A program made the position numbers and the translations under genes. This document shows, piece by piece, positions 54,640 through 64,000 of a stretch of DNA of 64,000 bases (its first letter is position 1; each line of letters starts with the position of its first letter). This DNA is from Bacteroidales bacterium Phil6 (GTDB taxonomy: Bacteria; Bacteroidota; Bacteroidia; Bacteroidales; F082). The DNA lies in NCBI GenBank assembly GCA_002633315.1, contig NWBN01000015.1, positions 1 through 64,000 of the forward strand, in the 5' to 3' direction. A model generated the notes under the pieces. The model was given only the letters and a program-made list of their open reading frames with translations, had not been told where the DNA came from and did not search any database.

Positions 54640-55006
54640 AAATGAAAGGAATCGAATTAATGTGGATTCTGTTTTTAAACGAGAAGATTTATGAACAGAT
54701 GATGACGTTTTTTGATGAGAAAAGATAAAAAAATGCAAAAAAGTCTGAATTTTGGAGTAAAAAAGAGAAAAAATATATAATTTGGCAAATTAAAATGGTT
54801 AGAAAAAGATAGGATTAAAAAGGGTATTTCAGGTCATAAAAAATATTTAACAAAAAAAAAATTTACCGGGAAATTTTTCTAAATGCCTTATTTTTAATGC
54901 TTTGAAGAAATGAAAATTTCGTTGTTGATTAATATTTTGTGTATTAGTTGGGATTTTACTTGTCAGATTTTAAAAAAAGTTTTATTTTTGAACCCCTTAA
55001 ACGCAC
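54640..55006. other. AT-rich regulatory gap before the TonB receptor operon
   Basis: About 370 bp without a believable gene. It contains GTTG-type half sites (near 54920 and 54947) that are loosely like LytTR boxes but spaced about 26 bp, not the usual 21-22, so no operator is claimed. No terminator was found after the regulator gene. Confidence 0.45.
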
Positions 55007-55014
55007 TAAATTTG
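55007..55014 (+). promoter_or_regulatory. promoter (-7 box) of the TonB receptor operon
   Basis: TAAATTTG lies 26 bp before the receptor ATG. A TTTG lies 16 nt upstream, shorter than the usual 19-21, which may point to activator dependence. Confidence 0.5.
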
Positions 55015-55040
55015 AGTAGTATAACATAAAAATTCAAGGT

Positions 55041-58000
55041 ATGTTAAGAAAATTACTTTTTTCCCTCTGCATTGTGTTGACGTCGTGGTCGTTAGCACTT
55101 GCGCAAGTCGGACGACTTCAAGGTGTCATTTCTGACAAAGACACAGGCGAGCCTATTCCATTTGCAAACATTATTCTTGAGAATGGTGGTACACAAGTGG
55201 GTGGTGCGAGTTCTGACTTTGATGGTAATTACGACATCAACCCGATTCCTCCGGGAACGTACGATCTGAAAGCGACTTTTGTTGGTTACAACACATTTAT
55301 TATGAAAGGTGTTGTTATTTCTCCCAACAAAATCACTTTCCAAGACGTCTCAATGAGCATGCAATCTGAGATGTTGGATGCTGTTGAGGTTGTTGATTAC
55401 AAGGTGCCTTTGATTTCAAAGGACCAGACTTCGGTAGGTGCTACTCTTACCGCTGAAGAAATTGCCAAGATGCCTAACCGTTCAGCTGATGCTGTGGCGG
55501 CAAGTGTCGGTGGCGTTTTCTCTTCCGATGGTGAAGTGGGCAGTATGCGTGGTGCTCGTTCCGAAGGTACTGTTTATTATGTTGACGGTGTCCGTGTTAT
55601 CGGTTCCAAAAATGTTCCTCAATCGGCTATCGACCAGGTCGAGGTCTTGTTGAGTGGTACTCCTGCCATGTATGGTGACGCCACCGGTGGTATCATCAAC
55701 ATGACAACAAAAGGACCTTCCAGAACTTTTGGCGCCGGCGTGGAACTTGAAACTTCAGAGTTTTTAGACGGTTACGGCCACAACAGAGTGGGTCTTAACG
55801 TTCAGGGACCGCTTATTAAAGGAAAGAAGAGCGAGACAGCTCTCCTCGGTTTCTTCCTTTCCGGCGAGTTTACCTACGACCGTGACGGTTATCTTTCTGC
55901 TATTGGACATTATAAGGCAACTGATGAATGGCTTAATTACATAGAACAAAATCCTATCCGTGTATCAGGTACCGGCACGGGTACTTATCAGAACGGATTA
56001 TATACCAGAATGGGTTCTATGGAATATATTAAGAACTCACAGAATACTGCAGGTTGGAGTACGGCAGTGACAGGTAATATCAACGTGCGTACTACCGAAA
56101 CCATAAACCTTACTTTCGGTGGTTCTTTCAATAAATCGAGAGCTAATAACTATAGCCGCGCTCACGCATTTTTCAACTCGGATAAGAACGCATTGACTGA
56201 CAGTCAGACATGGCGCGTTTACGGACGTTTTACACAGAGATTCCCTACGCCTCAAGAAAGTTCTTCGCTTATCAAGAACTTCTATTATACCTTGCAGGCT
56301 GACTATACTCGCTATAATTATACATACGGCGATCCGGACCATTGGGATGATATATGGAAATATGGTTATCTTGGAAAATATACCATTTATAAGACAAGAT
56401 CTTATGAACTCGGTTCAGATACAGTAAACGGTCACTATTATGATAATGTATGGGTGCTTAACTCATGGGACTATGATACTTTGGTGACTTTCGACAGAAG
56501 TGAGTTCAACCCGCTTTTGGCAAATTATACTTCTGCTTATTATGATTTATACACTGATCCTCTAAATCATTATCAAAACTTTACCGACTTGGAACTTGGT
56601 GGAGCGTTGCTTAACAGTAGTTCTCCAAGTGGATTTTATGGTCTTTACGGAGCTCCGGGTTCTATACAAACAAATTATGGATTTAGTGAATCTGATCAGT
56701 TTGCCATTAACCTTTCAGGCGCAATGACAGTAGGTAACCACGAACTTACACTCGGTTTTTCTTATGAGCAACGTAACGAAAGAGGTTATGGCATTGCAGG
56801 CTACAGTATGTGGTATCTTATGAGAAACCTCGCTAACTTCCATATTGAACAGTTGGACCTCGACAATCCGGAAGTTATTAGCTATGACGGTTTCGTCGAT
56901 ACTATCATCTATCATAGAAAATATGACGAGGCTTCACAATATCAATTCGATTATAACCTTCGTGAGGCTTTGGGTCTTAATCCTAACGGTACTGACTGGA
57001 TTAACATAGATTCCTACGATTTTAACGACAACTCAATTCAGTATTATGATGAAAACGGTGTGATGAAAACAGCATATCTTAACGATGGTTTCGATCTCAG
57101 TCTGTTCACCCCTGATGAGTTGACACAGGATGGTAATTCTTATGTATCGTATTATGGATATGACTACCTTGGAAATAAATTGAAATCACAACCTTCATTC
57201 GATGACTTCTTTACAGAAGTGGATGAAAACGGAAACTATACACGTCCTGTAGGTTCTTTCAGACCTATTTATATGGCAGGTTATATTCAGGATAAGTTTG
57301 CATTCAAAGATCTTATCTTCAACATAGGACTTCGTGTTGACCGTTTCGATGCCAACCAGAAAGTGTTGAAAGACCCTTATATATTGTATGATTATTATAC
57401 GGTAGGTGATAAGATTCAGAATGGACAAATTACACTCGATAACGGTACTGTTGTTGATGTTCCCGATAATATCGGTGATGATTTTGCAATGTATGTCAAT
57501 AAGACAGATGATATTACAAGTATAGTCGGTTATCGTAGCGACAATGTATGGTACAACGCTGAAGGTGCTGAAATCAGCGACCCAACGACCTTGGATGTGG
57601 GTAGTGGTGTTTCTCCTTGGGTTAAAGATGCTTCACAACAGAATGTCAATTCACTGTCATTCAAAGATTACGATCCTCAGTGGAGTGTGATGCCCCGTAT
57701 TTCATTCTCATTCCCTATTTCGGACGAGGCGTTGTTCTTTGCTCACTATGATGTGTTGACACAGCGTCCATCCAATATTTTCTGTAACATTTATACATAT
57801 TATTACTTCTCACAGATAAGTGATGTTATCAATAATCCTTCTTTGAAACCTTCACAGACAATTGACTATGAACTTGGTTTCACACAGAAGTTGACCAATA
57901 CGTCTTCAATGACGATTGCGGCATACTATCGTGAGCTCCGTAACATGATACAGATGTACAGATATACCGGTGCATATCCTAAGGATTATTCATCATACAG

Positions 58001-58757
58001 CAATTTGGACTTCGGTACTGTTAAAGGTTTGACAGCATCGTACGACCTTCGTAGAACAAAGAACGTACGTTTGCGTGCAAGTTATACTTTGCAGTTTACC
58101 AATGCAACGGGAGCTTCAACAACAACTATGAGTGCTCTGATTGCTGCCGGTGTTCCTAATTTGCGTTCTACATTCCCTATGCCTTGGGATCGTCGTCACC
58201 AATTTAATATAATGGTTGACTATCGTTTCTCAAGTGGCAAGGATTATAATGGTCCTGTCACAAAACGTGAGAAATCCGGTAAGAAACCTATCCAATGGTT
58301 GAGCAATACAGGTTTCAATCTTACCATGAATGGTGGTTCCGGTACTCCTTACACTGCACAGAGCAATATTAATTCACCTATCTCAGCTGGTACCAACCTG
58401 TTGAAAGGTTCATACTATGGCTCCCGTCTTCCTTGGGCATTTAGGTTCGATATTCGTGTTGATAAAGATATTGACCTTAAACTTGGTAAGAAAGATAGTG
58501 AGAATAAGCGCGATGCATACCTTAACGTATATCTTCAGGTGTTGAATCTGCTGAATTCAAAGAATATCATTAGTGTTTATTCTTCAACCGGTAACCCTGA
58601 TGATGATGGCTATCTGTCAGCTCCTGAATGGCAACGTGAGATTCAGAATCAGACAGATCCTGCTGCATACTATGATTTGTACAGTCTGTATGTAAATAAT
58701 GCAGCTAATTATTCGCAGCCTCGTCAAATTAGAGTTGGTTTGATATTTAACTTCTAA
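55041..58757 (+). CDS. TonB-dependent receptor with carboxypeptidase-regulatory-like domain
   Basis: Outer-membrane receptor of 1238 aa. A signal peptide (1-21) is followed by a CarboxypepD_reg-like domain (about 25-105; GVISDKDTGEPIPFANIILE). The plug domain (about 115-230) has YVDGVRVIGSKNVPQSAID, QVEVLLSGTPAMYGDATGGI and IINMTTKG. A long barrel (about 235-1238) ends in an aromatic residue (VGLIFNF). No SusD gene follows, so it is not a classical SusC; the next genes encode a large exported protein and a PorV/PorQ protein. Substrate unknown. Confidence 0.92.
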   Translation: MLRKLLFSLCIVLTSWSLALAQVGRLQGVISDKDTGEPIPFANIILENGGTQVGGASSDFDGNYDINPIPPGTYDLKATFVGYNTFIMKGVVISPNKITFQDVSMSMQSEMLDAVEVVDYKVPLISKDQTSVGATLTAEEIAKMPNRSADAVAASVGGVFSSDGEVGSMRGARSEGTVYYVDGVRVIGSKNVPQSAIDQVEVLLSGTPAMYGDATGGIINMTTKGPSRTFGAGVELETSEFLDGYGHNRVGLNVQGPLIKGKKSETALLGFFLSGEFTYDRDGYLSAIGHYKATDEWLNYIEQNPIRVSGTGTGTYQNGLYTRMGSMEYIKNSQNTAGWSTAVTGNINVRTTETINLTFGGSFNKSRANNYSRAHAFFNSDKNALTDSQTWRVYGRFTQRFPTPQESSSLIKNFYYTLQADYTRYNYTYGDPDHWDDIWKYGYLGKYTIYKTRSYELGSDTVNGHYYDNVWVLNSWDYDTLVTFDRSEFNPLLANYTSAYYDLYTDPLNHYQNFTDLELGGALLNSSSPSGFYGLYGAPGSIQTNYGFSESDQFAINLSGAMTVGNHELTLGFSYEQRNERGYGIAGYSMWYLMRNLANFHIEQLDLDNPEVISYDGFVDTIIYHRKYDEASQYQFDYNLREALGLNPNGTDWINIDSYDFNDNSIQYYDENGVMKTAYLNDGFDLSLFTPDELTQDGNSYVSYYGYDYLGNKLKSQPSFDDFFTEVDENGNYTRPVGSFRPIYMAGYIQDKFAFKDLIFNIGLRVDRFDANQKVLKDPYILYDYYTVGDKIQNGQITLDNGTVVDVPDNIGDDFAMYVNKTDDITSIVGYRSDNVWYNAEGAEISDPTTLDVGSGVSPWVKDASQQNVNSLSFKDYDPQWSVMPRISFSFPISDEALFFAHYDVLTQRPSNIFCNIYTYYYFSQISDVINNPSLKPSQTIDYELGFTQKLTNTSSMTIAAYYRELRNMIQMYRYTGAYPKDYSSYSNLDFGTVKGLTASYDLRRTKNVRLRASYTLQFTNATGASTTTMSALIAAGVPNLRSTFPMPWDRRHQFNIMVDYRFSSGKDYNGPVTKREKSGKKPIQWLSNTGFNLTMNGGSGTPYTAQSNINSPISAGTNLLKGSYYGSRLPWAFRFDIRVDKDIDLKLGKKDSENKRDAYLNVYLQVLNLLNSKNIISVYSSTGNPDDDGYLSAPEWQREIQNQTDPAAYYDLYSLYVNNAANYSQPRQIRVGLIFNF

Positions 58758-58777
58758 AAGAAAAATTTACTGCTAAT

Positions 58778-61700
58778 ATGAAGACTATATTTCGTTTAAT
58801 GATTGTCGCATTGCTTTTTGTAAGTGTGACAGAAGTAAAAGCCGAGAAAGTCAAAATGGCTGACAAAAAGACTCGGACTCTTAAAGGTACCACTGCCGGT
58901 TGTTCACCTTCTTCTACTTTTGCCTGGTTGAATATCAACAATGCAAGGGTTCGTGTAAATGCCGGTGGTGACATGTGGTGGGATCTTCCCGGTGGCACTG
59001 GTGCCAAGTATTATATCCCTGCCAACAGTTCGGCAACATCATTATATGCTGGTTCTCTTTGGATTGCCGGTCTTGATGTTAACAATCAGCTTAAATGTGC
59101 TGCTGTCCGTTTCCGTCAAGGTCCTAACGGACAAGGAGGTAACGATTTCTGGACCGGTCCCCTTACTATAGACGGTACTGCAGCTATTGATGCTGCCACT
59201 TGTATGGAATATGACAAAATGTATAATATTACCCGTGCTGAGGTTGATGACTTCCTCGCCAACTGCGACGAGTCCGGAAGACCTCTCCCCGGTTATGAAA
59301 TTCCTGCCAATATTATCAACTGGCCGGCTCATGGAGATCCCTCGAGAGGAATGAGTTATTATCTCGCTCCTTTCTATGATAACGACAACGATGGTACTTA
59401 TGATCCCACTCAAGGTGATTACCCTTATTATGACATCGACAATGTTCTCTGTCATACCAAAGTACCTACAATGGATGAGTCAATAGAGGGTTCGGTACAC
59501 GGTTCTATATTAGTTGACCAGATTATCAAAGGTGACCAGACAATATGGTGGGTGTTTAACGACAAAGGTAACTCTCATACCGAGACAGGCGGTTCTGCCA
59601 TAGGTATGGAAATCAGGGCCCAGGCTTTTGCTTTCGCTACCAATGATGAAATCAACAACATGACTTTCTATAGTTATGAGATTATCAACCGTTCTACCTA
59701 TACTTTGACAAATACCTACTTCTCACCTTGGACTGACGTTGACCTCGGTTATTCAAAAGATGACTATGTGGGTTGCGATGTTTCACGTGGTCTTGGTTAT
59801 GGTTACAATGGTGTTAATATCGATGGTAATGGTGAGACAGAGGCTTACGGTGCCAATCCTCCTGCTGTGGGTATTGACTTCTTCCAGGGACCTTATCTGG
59901 ATGCAGATGGTATTGACAATCCCAAATATGATGCGAATGGAAATCAATTGTGCGACGAGAGTATCAATGGTGTTAATTTCGGTAATGGTATTGTAGATGA
60001 CGAACGTTTTGGTATGAGACGTTTTGTTTATCATAATAATACAAGTAGTTCAGTAAATGGTGACCCTGATAAAGCTGCTGAGTATTATTTGCTCCTTCAG
60101 GGTATTTGGAAGAATGGAGAACGCATGCAATATGGTGGTACTGCTGTTCCGGGTGCAGCCGGTACAGTGGGTCCTGAATGTGACTTCATGTTCCCGTTTG
60201 ATTCTGACCCGTGTAACTGGGGTACCGGTGGTATCCAGCCTAACGGTGGATTCAACCAAAATGGTTTCTATTGGAGTGAAGAGACAGGTGATAATGGTAA
60301 TCCTAATCCTGTTGAAGACCGTCGTTTTATGCAGTCTGCCGGTCCTTTCACACTTAAGTCAGGTGCTGTGAATTATATTACTTTCGGTGTGCCGTGGGCA
60401 CGTTCCAATCAGGGTACAGCTTGGGCTTCTGTAGAATTACTTCGTAAAGTCGATGATAAATGTCAGGCTATGTTCGATAATTGCTTCGATGTTATCGATG
60501 GTCCTGATGCTCCGGATTTGACAATACGTGAATTAGACAGACAATTGATATTCTTCATCTCTAATTCTGAGACTTCAAATAACTATCAGGAATCGTATCA
60601 GGAAGCCGATCCCAATATCAGTGGTCCTCTTCCTACAGATTCAACACAACGTTGCGATTCCATTTACCGTTTTGAGGGTTATCTCGTGTATCAATTGGCT
60701 AACAGTGAGGTGGGTGTCGATGAACTTAGTGATCCTGATAAGGCTCGTCTTGTTTATCAGTGCGATGTTAAAAATAATGTGGGTTCCATCATAAACTATG
60801 TTTATAGTGAAGATTTAGGTGCTTCAGTACCTACTTTGATGGTTGAGGGTGGTGATACCGGTATCTCTCACTCATTCGTAATTACACAGGATGCCTTTAC
60901 TACAAATTCCGACCCGAATCTTGTAAATCATAAGACTTATTACTTCATGTCATTAGCTTATGCTTACAACAATTACCTCACTTATTCCGACGATCCTAAC
61001 GTTATGTACGGTTTATACGGACAGAAAGAACCTTATCTTGCAGGTCGTAAGAATATCAAGTTGTATTCTGCTGTTCCTCATAAAGCCGTTAATGGTACTA
61101 CTATTAATTCAAATTATGGCGATTCACCTGTAATTTCCCGTTTTGTTGGTCACGGTAATGGTGGTAATCAGGTGGAATTGTCAGATGAGACAATAGAAGA
61201 ACTTATGTCAAGACAACCCGGTGATTCCGTAAATGTATTCGGCTCACCCGACTATCCGGTTATATATCATCCTTCATACAAAAAAGGTTACGGTCCAATC
61301 GATGTTAAGATTGTTGATCCTCTCAATGTTGTTTCTACTGAATATGCGTTGTGGATGGATGACTTCCAGACAAGATATATCACAAGCGTTTCAGATGAAC
61401 CTGTTTTGGGAGACTCTGCAGCCAAGACAGTATTTAACTGGTATTTGAAAGATCTCAAGACCGGTGAGATATTCAAGTCGGATACCACTTCAGAATCTAA
61501 GACTGAGAAATTGTTCCTCGATCGTGGTATCTCTGTCGTTATGCAGCAACCGTGGACAATAGGTCCTTATAAAGTAGGTGATAAGGAAGATAGTAATACT
61601 GGCAATTTGGTTGCGGTATATTCGGTAATCGCTCAGAATAATGCTTATATTACTTCATCTGTCACATACGCTGACAGTTCCAATAGATGGTTAAGCGGTA

Positions 61701-63130
61701 TCAAAGATGAAGATGCCATAGTATCATCGCCTTTGAATTGGATTCGTTCCGGTAATTATGCTGACCAGGATGCTAAAGCAAATAATGACTATAGTGTAAG
61801 TTCTTCGACAGGAGGTGTAACCAAACCATACGACCCGGATGAGAACTATGAAAAGATTGCTGACGGAACATGGGCTCCTTATGTACTCTGTAATGTGTCA
61901 GGTAACTCTGGTACATATAATCCGGGTCCTGTTTATCATGGTAACAGTAGAATTGACTCATTATTTAGGAAGTTGGGATCTATCGACATCGTTTTGACTT
62001 CCGATAAGTCAAAATGGACTCGTTGCCCTGTTGTCGAAATGTGTCTTGATTCCAAACTTTCAGAAGGCAATGCACCCAAGTTTACCTTGCGTCGCGCTCC
62101 ATCTGTTGACAAGGAAGGCAATCCATGTGCTTCAATGGATATGGAACCAAGTGACAATCCTGATGATCCTAATTACATAGGTGCACAAGGTATGGGTTGG
62201 TTCCCGGGATATGCTATTGACATTGAAAGTGGAGCTCGTTTGAATCTCATTTTTGGTGAAGATTCATTCTATCCGGAACTTAACGGACGTGACATGTTGT
62301 TCAATCCTCCGGCGTTGAAAGAATCAACGGTGTTGGGTAATACTTCACAACTTTATGACCCTGCAATATTTGATGCTGACGGTACTGCAGTATTCGGTGG
62401 AAAACATTATGTTTATGTATTTCCGATGTCAGACCTTGGTGAAAAGGTGGGTATTAACTTCAAATGTCCTGCATACGATGCCGGTAGATATTTCTATAAT
62501 ACTATGAAGGCTATTGATGAATCCGGCAGTTATGCTAGCGTTTTGCGCGTGTTGTTCTGGAGTCAGCCATTATGGTGCGGTATGCCTATGGCAGTGGAGG
62601 GAAGAGAATGGTTGCAACCCGGTAATCCGGTCAAGATTTCTATCCGTGTTGCTACTCCTTATAAACCAGGTTATGCTACAACAACTCTCGATTCTGTTTA
62701 TGAAGGCCTGTACGACACAATCGACCATGTGGGATACAATCCTTACTTTACATTCAGCACAGTGGGTCTTGGACCTACTAACGACAACCTTGAGAAGGCA
62801 GAAACCGATCTCGACTTGATAACTGTAGTGCCTAATCCATATTATGCTTACTCCACATACGAGCCGAATGCTCTTACACATAGAGTGAAGATTGCTAATG
62901 TTCCTGACAAGTGTGTCGTGACAATATATACTATGGATGGTGTAAAGGTACGTCAATTTAAGAAAGATGATTCATCTGTGACATCGATAGATTGGGATTT
63001 GACAAACTTTGCTAATACTCCTATTGCCAGCGGTCTTTATATTATTCATGTCAAAGACAATGTCAATGGAGGTGAAAAGGTCGTTAAATTCTATTGTGCA
63101 ATGCGTCAGGTTGACTTAAATACTTTCTAA
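58778..63130 (+). CDS. large secreted protein with Ca-binding loop and C-terminal FlgD-Ig/T9SS-like domain
   Basis: A 1450-aa exported protein (signal peptide about 1-22). The N-terminal third contains a Ca-binding-like Asp-rich loop (DNDNDGTYDPTQGDYPYYD) and aromatic-rich beta segments, with no enzyme motif seen. The last 90 residues (ITVVPNPYYAYSTYEP, VVTIYTMDGVKVRQF, IASGLYIIHV) match FlgD-Ig/type A sorting-domain proteins. The chain continues with a tail (KFYCAMRQVDLNTF) beyond the normal Lys-rich end strand. It lies 20 bp after the receptor gene and 33 bp before the PorV/PorQ gene. Co-transport or a surface complex with these is inferred. Confidence 0.75.
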   Translation: MKTIFRLMIVALLFVSVTEVKAEKVKMADKKTRTLKGTTAGCSPSSTFAWLNINNARVRVNAGGDMWWDLPGGTGAKYYIPANSSATSLYAGSLWIAGLDVNNQLKCAAVRFRQGPNGQGGNDFWTGPLTIDGTAAIDAATCMEYDKMYNITRAEVDDFLANCDESGRPLPGYEIPANIINWPAHGDPSRGMSYYLAPFYDNDNDGTYDPTQGDYPYYDIDNVLCHTKVPTMDESIEGSVHGSILVDQIIKGDQTIWWVFNDKGNSHTETGGSAIGMEIRAQAFAFATNDEINNMTFYSYEIINRSTYTLTNTYFSPWTDVDLGYSKDDYVGCDVSRGLGYGYNGVNIDGNGETEAYGANPPAVGIDFFQGPYLDADGIDNPKYDANGNQLCDESINGVNFGNGIVDDERFGMRRFVYHNNTSSSVNGDPDKAAEYYLLLQGIWKNGERMQYGGTAVPGAAGTVGPECDFMFPFDSDPCNWGTGGIQPNGGFNQNGFYWSEETGDNGNPNPVEDRRFMQSAGPFTLKSGAVNYITFGVPWARSNQGTAWASVELLRKVDDKCQAMFDNCFDVIDGPDAPDLTIRELDRQLIFFISNSETSNNYQESYQEADPNISGPLPTDSTQRCDSIYRFEGYLVYQLANSEVGVDELSDPDKARLVYQCDVKNNVGSIINYVYSEDLGASVPTLMVEGGDTGISHSFVITQDAFTTNSDPNLVNHKTYYFMSLAYAYNNYLTYSDDPNVMYGLYGQKEPYLAGRKNIKLYSAVPHKAVNGTTINSNYGDSPVISRFVGHGNGGNQVELSDETIEELMSRQPGDSVNVFGSPDYPVIYHPSYKKGYGPIDVKIVDPLNVVSTEYALWMDDFQTRYITSVSDEPVLGDSAAKTVFNWYLKDLKTGEIFKSDTTSESKTEKLFLDRGISVVMQQPWTIGPYKVGDKEDSNTGNLVAVYSVIAQNNAYITSSVTYADSSNRWLSGIKDEDAIVSSPLNWIRSGNYADQDAKANNDYSVSSSTGGVTKPYDPDENYEKIADGTWAPYVLCNVSGNSGTYNPGPVYHGNSRIDSLFRKLGSIDIVLTSDKSKWTRCPVVEMCLDSKLSEGNAPKFTLRRAPSVDKEGNPCASMDMEPSDNPDDPNYIGAQGMGWFPGYAIDIESGARLNLIFGEDSFYPELNGRDMLFNPPALKESTVLGNTSQLYDPAIFDADGTAVFGGKHYVYVFPMSDLGEKVGINFKCPAYDAGRYFYNTMKAIDESGSYASVLRVLFWSQPLWCGMPMAVEGREWLQPGNPVKISIRVATPYKPGYATTTLDSVYEGLYDTIDHVGYNPYFTFSTVGLGPTNDNLEKAETDLDLITVVPNPYYAYSTYEPNALTHRVKIANVPDKCVVTIYTMDGVKVRQFKKDDSSVTSIDWDLTNFANTPIASGLYIIHVKDNVNGGEKVVKFYCAMRQVDLNTF

Positions 63131-63163
63131 TTATTTTGCGAACAATAAAAAAGGATTACGATC

Positions 63164-64000
63164 ATGAAAAAGTTATTTAAATATATCGTTATATTAAGCT
63201 TGACAATCATTATTGGATTTACGAGCACAGACGCTTTCGCAGGTAATAAGGACAGGTCTGGTCAAGCAGGCGCTACAGAATTGTTAATCAACCCATGGGC
63301 AGCAGCATCAGGCTGGGGCAATGCCGGTATGGCAAGTGTCAAAGGTGTTGACGCCATGTGGGGCAACGTCGCCGGTATTACTTTTACCAACAGTATAGAT
63401 TTGAACTTCTCATATACCAATTGGTTAAAGGGTTCTGAGACAAATATTTTCTCATTCGGTTTCTTGGCTCGTATTTCAGAGTCTGCTGTTATGGGTCTTT
63501 ATGTGATGTCTGTCAACTCACAGGAAATACCGATCACTACTGTTGAGAATCCAGAAGGCGGTTTGGGAACTTTCAAACCTAATTTGATGAATATCAATAT
63601 AGCTTTGGCAAAGGCTTTCTCTAACAGTATCCGCGGAGGTTTTGTCTTGAAGATTATCAGCGAGAGTATTGCTGACATGTCCGGCGCCGGCGTCGCTATT
63701 GATGCAGGTATCCAATATGTTACCGGTATTACTGACAATATTCACTTCGGTATCACTTTGAAGAATATAGGACCTACCATGAAATTCTCTGGTGACGGTC
63801 TCGCATTCTCGACTTTGTTCGAAGGAATGTCGTCAAGTATTACTGTCGTGCAACGTGCAGATGCTTTCGAGCTCCCTGCTCAGTTGAATATAGCTGCAGC
63901 TTATGATTTCAATTTTGAAAACAACAGCCGCTTGACTCTTGCCGGTAACTTTACCTCTAATTCATTCTCTAAAGACCAGTTTACTCTCGGTATTGAAGGT
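63164..64000 (+). CDS. PorV/PorQ-family outer membrane protein (partial, runs off the window)
   Basis: The reading frame from the ATG at 63164 is open to the window end (279 codons). A signal peptide (MKKLFKYIVILSLTIIIGFT, cleaved near AFAG) is followed by the family start GQAGATELLINPWAAASGWG, NAGMASVKGVDAMWGNVAGI and TNSIDLNFSYTNWL, then barrel strands such as GGFVLKIISESIADMSGAG. PorV is the T9SS outer-membrane protein that shuttles cargo from the translocon, and PorQ-like paralogues serve special cargo; which one this is cannot be decided from a partial sequence. It ends the receptor operon as far as seen. Confidence 0.82.
   Translation, partial: MKKLFKYIVILSLTIIIGFTSTDAFAGNKDRSGQAGATELLINPWAAASGWGNAGMASVKGVDAMWGNVAGITFTNSIDLNFSYTNWLKGSETNIFSFGFLARISESAVMGLYVMSVNSQEIPITTVENPEGGLGTFKPNLMNINIALAKAFSNSIRGGFVLKIISESIADMSGAGVAIDAGIQYVTGITDNIHFGITLKNIGPTMKFSGDGLAFSTLFEGMSSSITVVQRADAFELPAQLNIAAAYDFNFENNSRLTLAGNFTSNSFSKDQFTLGIEG

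Noticed and set aside
54900-54960. LytTR operator before the TonB receptor gene
   Set aside because: GTTG-type half sites are spaced about 26 bp instead of 21-22 and match the consensus poorly.

Overview
The window looks like a chromosomal segment of an anaerobic Bacteroidales-type bacterium (phylum Bacteroidota), probably host-associated. The evidence is: many promoters of the Bacteroidetes sigma-ABfr type (-7 box TAnnTTTG), almost no Shine-Dalgarno sequences, type IX secretion (T9SS) hallmarks (a PorV/PorQ-family protein, a gingipain-like C25 peptidase with a C-terminal sorting domain), Bacteroidetes-type LptD/OstA proteins, FtsX permeases of about 790 aa and a bacteroidetal GGGP synthase. 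No phage, IS element or CRISPR array was seen.

Layout. (1) 1-10.2 kb: branched-chain acyl-CoA catabolism in two minus-strand units. One is mccA-acyl-CoA dehydrogenase-ptb-buk; the other is rlmN-mccB-enoyl-CoA hydratase. A divergent gene for a membrane-anchored DNA/RNA nuclease lies between them. Together they could oxidise and carboxylate a C5 acyl-CoA (leucine route) or cash it in for ATP through Ptb/Buk. (2) 10.3-13.8 kb: tRNA-Leu(CAA), prs-rplY, and pth-cobB. (3) 14.1-25.8 kb: an envelope cluster with lptD, lytic transglycosylase, ridA, NUDIX, lipoprotein, AsmA and DoxX/thioredoxin genes, divergent from an amidase and an MCE/MlaD gene. (4) 26.2-29.9 kb: an FtsX/ATPase ABC exporter with a sigma-54-like promoter and paired operators, enclosed by two directly repeated tRNA-Ala(GGC) genes. 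(5) 30-38.3 kb: an OstA-like protein, archaeal-type GatE-GatD, an S9 peptidase and geranylgeranylglyceryl phosphate synthase. (6) 38.7-49.8 kb: a histidine kinase, the C25 peptidase, a leucyl-tRNA synthetase carrying an inserted nuclease-like domain, a GH29 fucosidase and sahH. (7) 49.9-64 kb: two lipoproteins, a LytS/LytTR-type two-component pair with a beta-propeller sensor, then a TonB-dependent receptor, a 1450-aa secreted protein and PorV/PorQ (cut by the window end), probably one surface-export or uptake module under that regulator.

The most unusual points are the archaeal-type tRNA-dependent amidotransferase genes gatDE in a bacterial chromosome, the DUF559/PD-(D/E)XK-like insertion in LeuRS at the leucine-specific-domain position, and the tRNA-Ala-bounded, sigma-54-controlled ABC cassette. 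An array of GTGGTGAAAT repeats spaced by about two helical turns also has no explanation from the genes around it. All calls come from reading the sequence; no database search was run.
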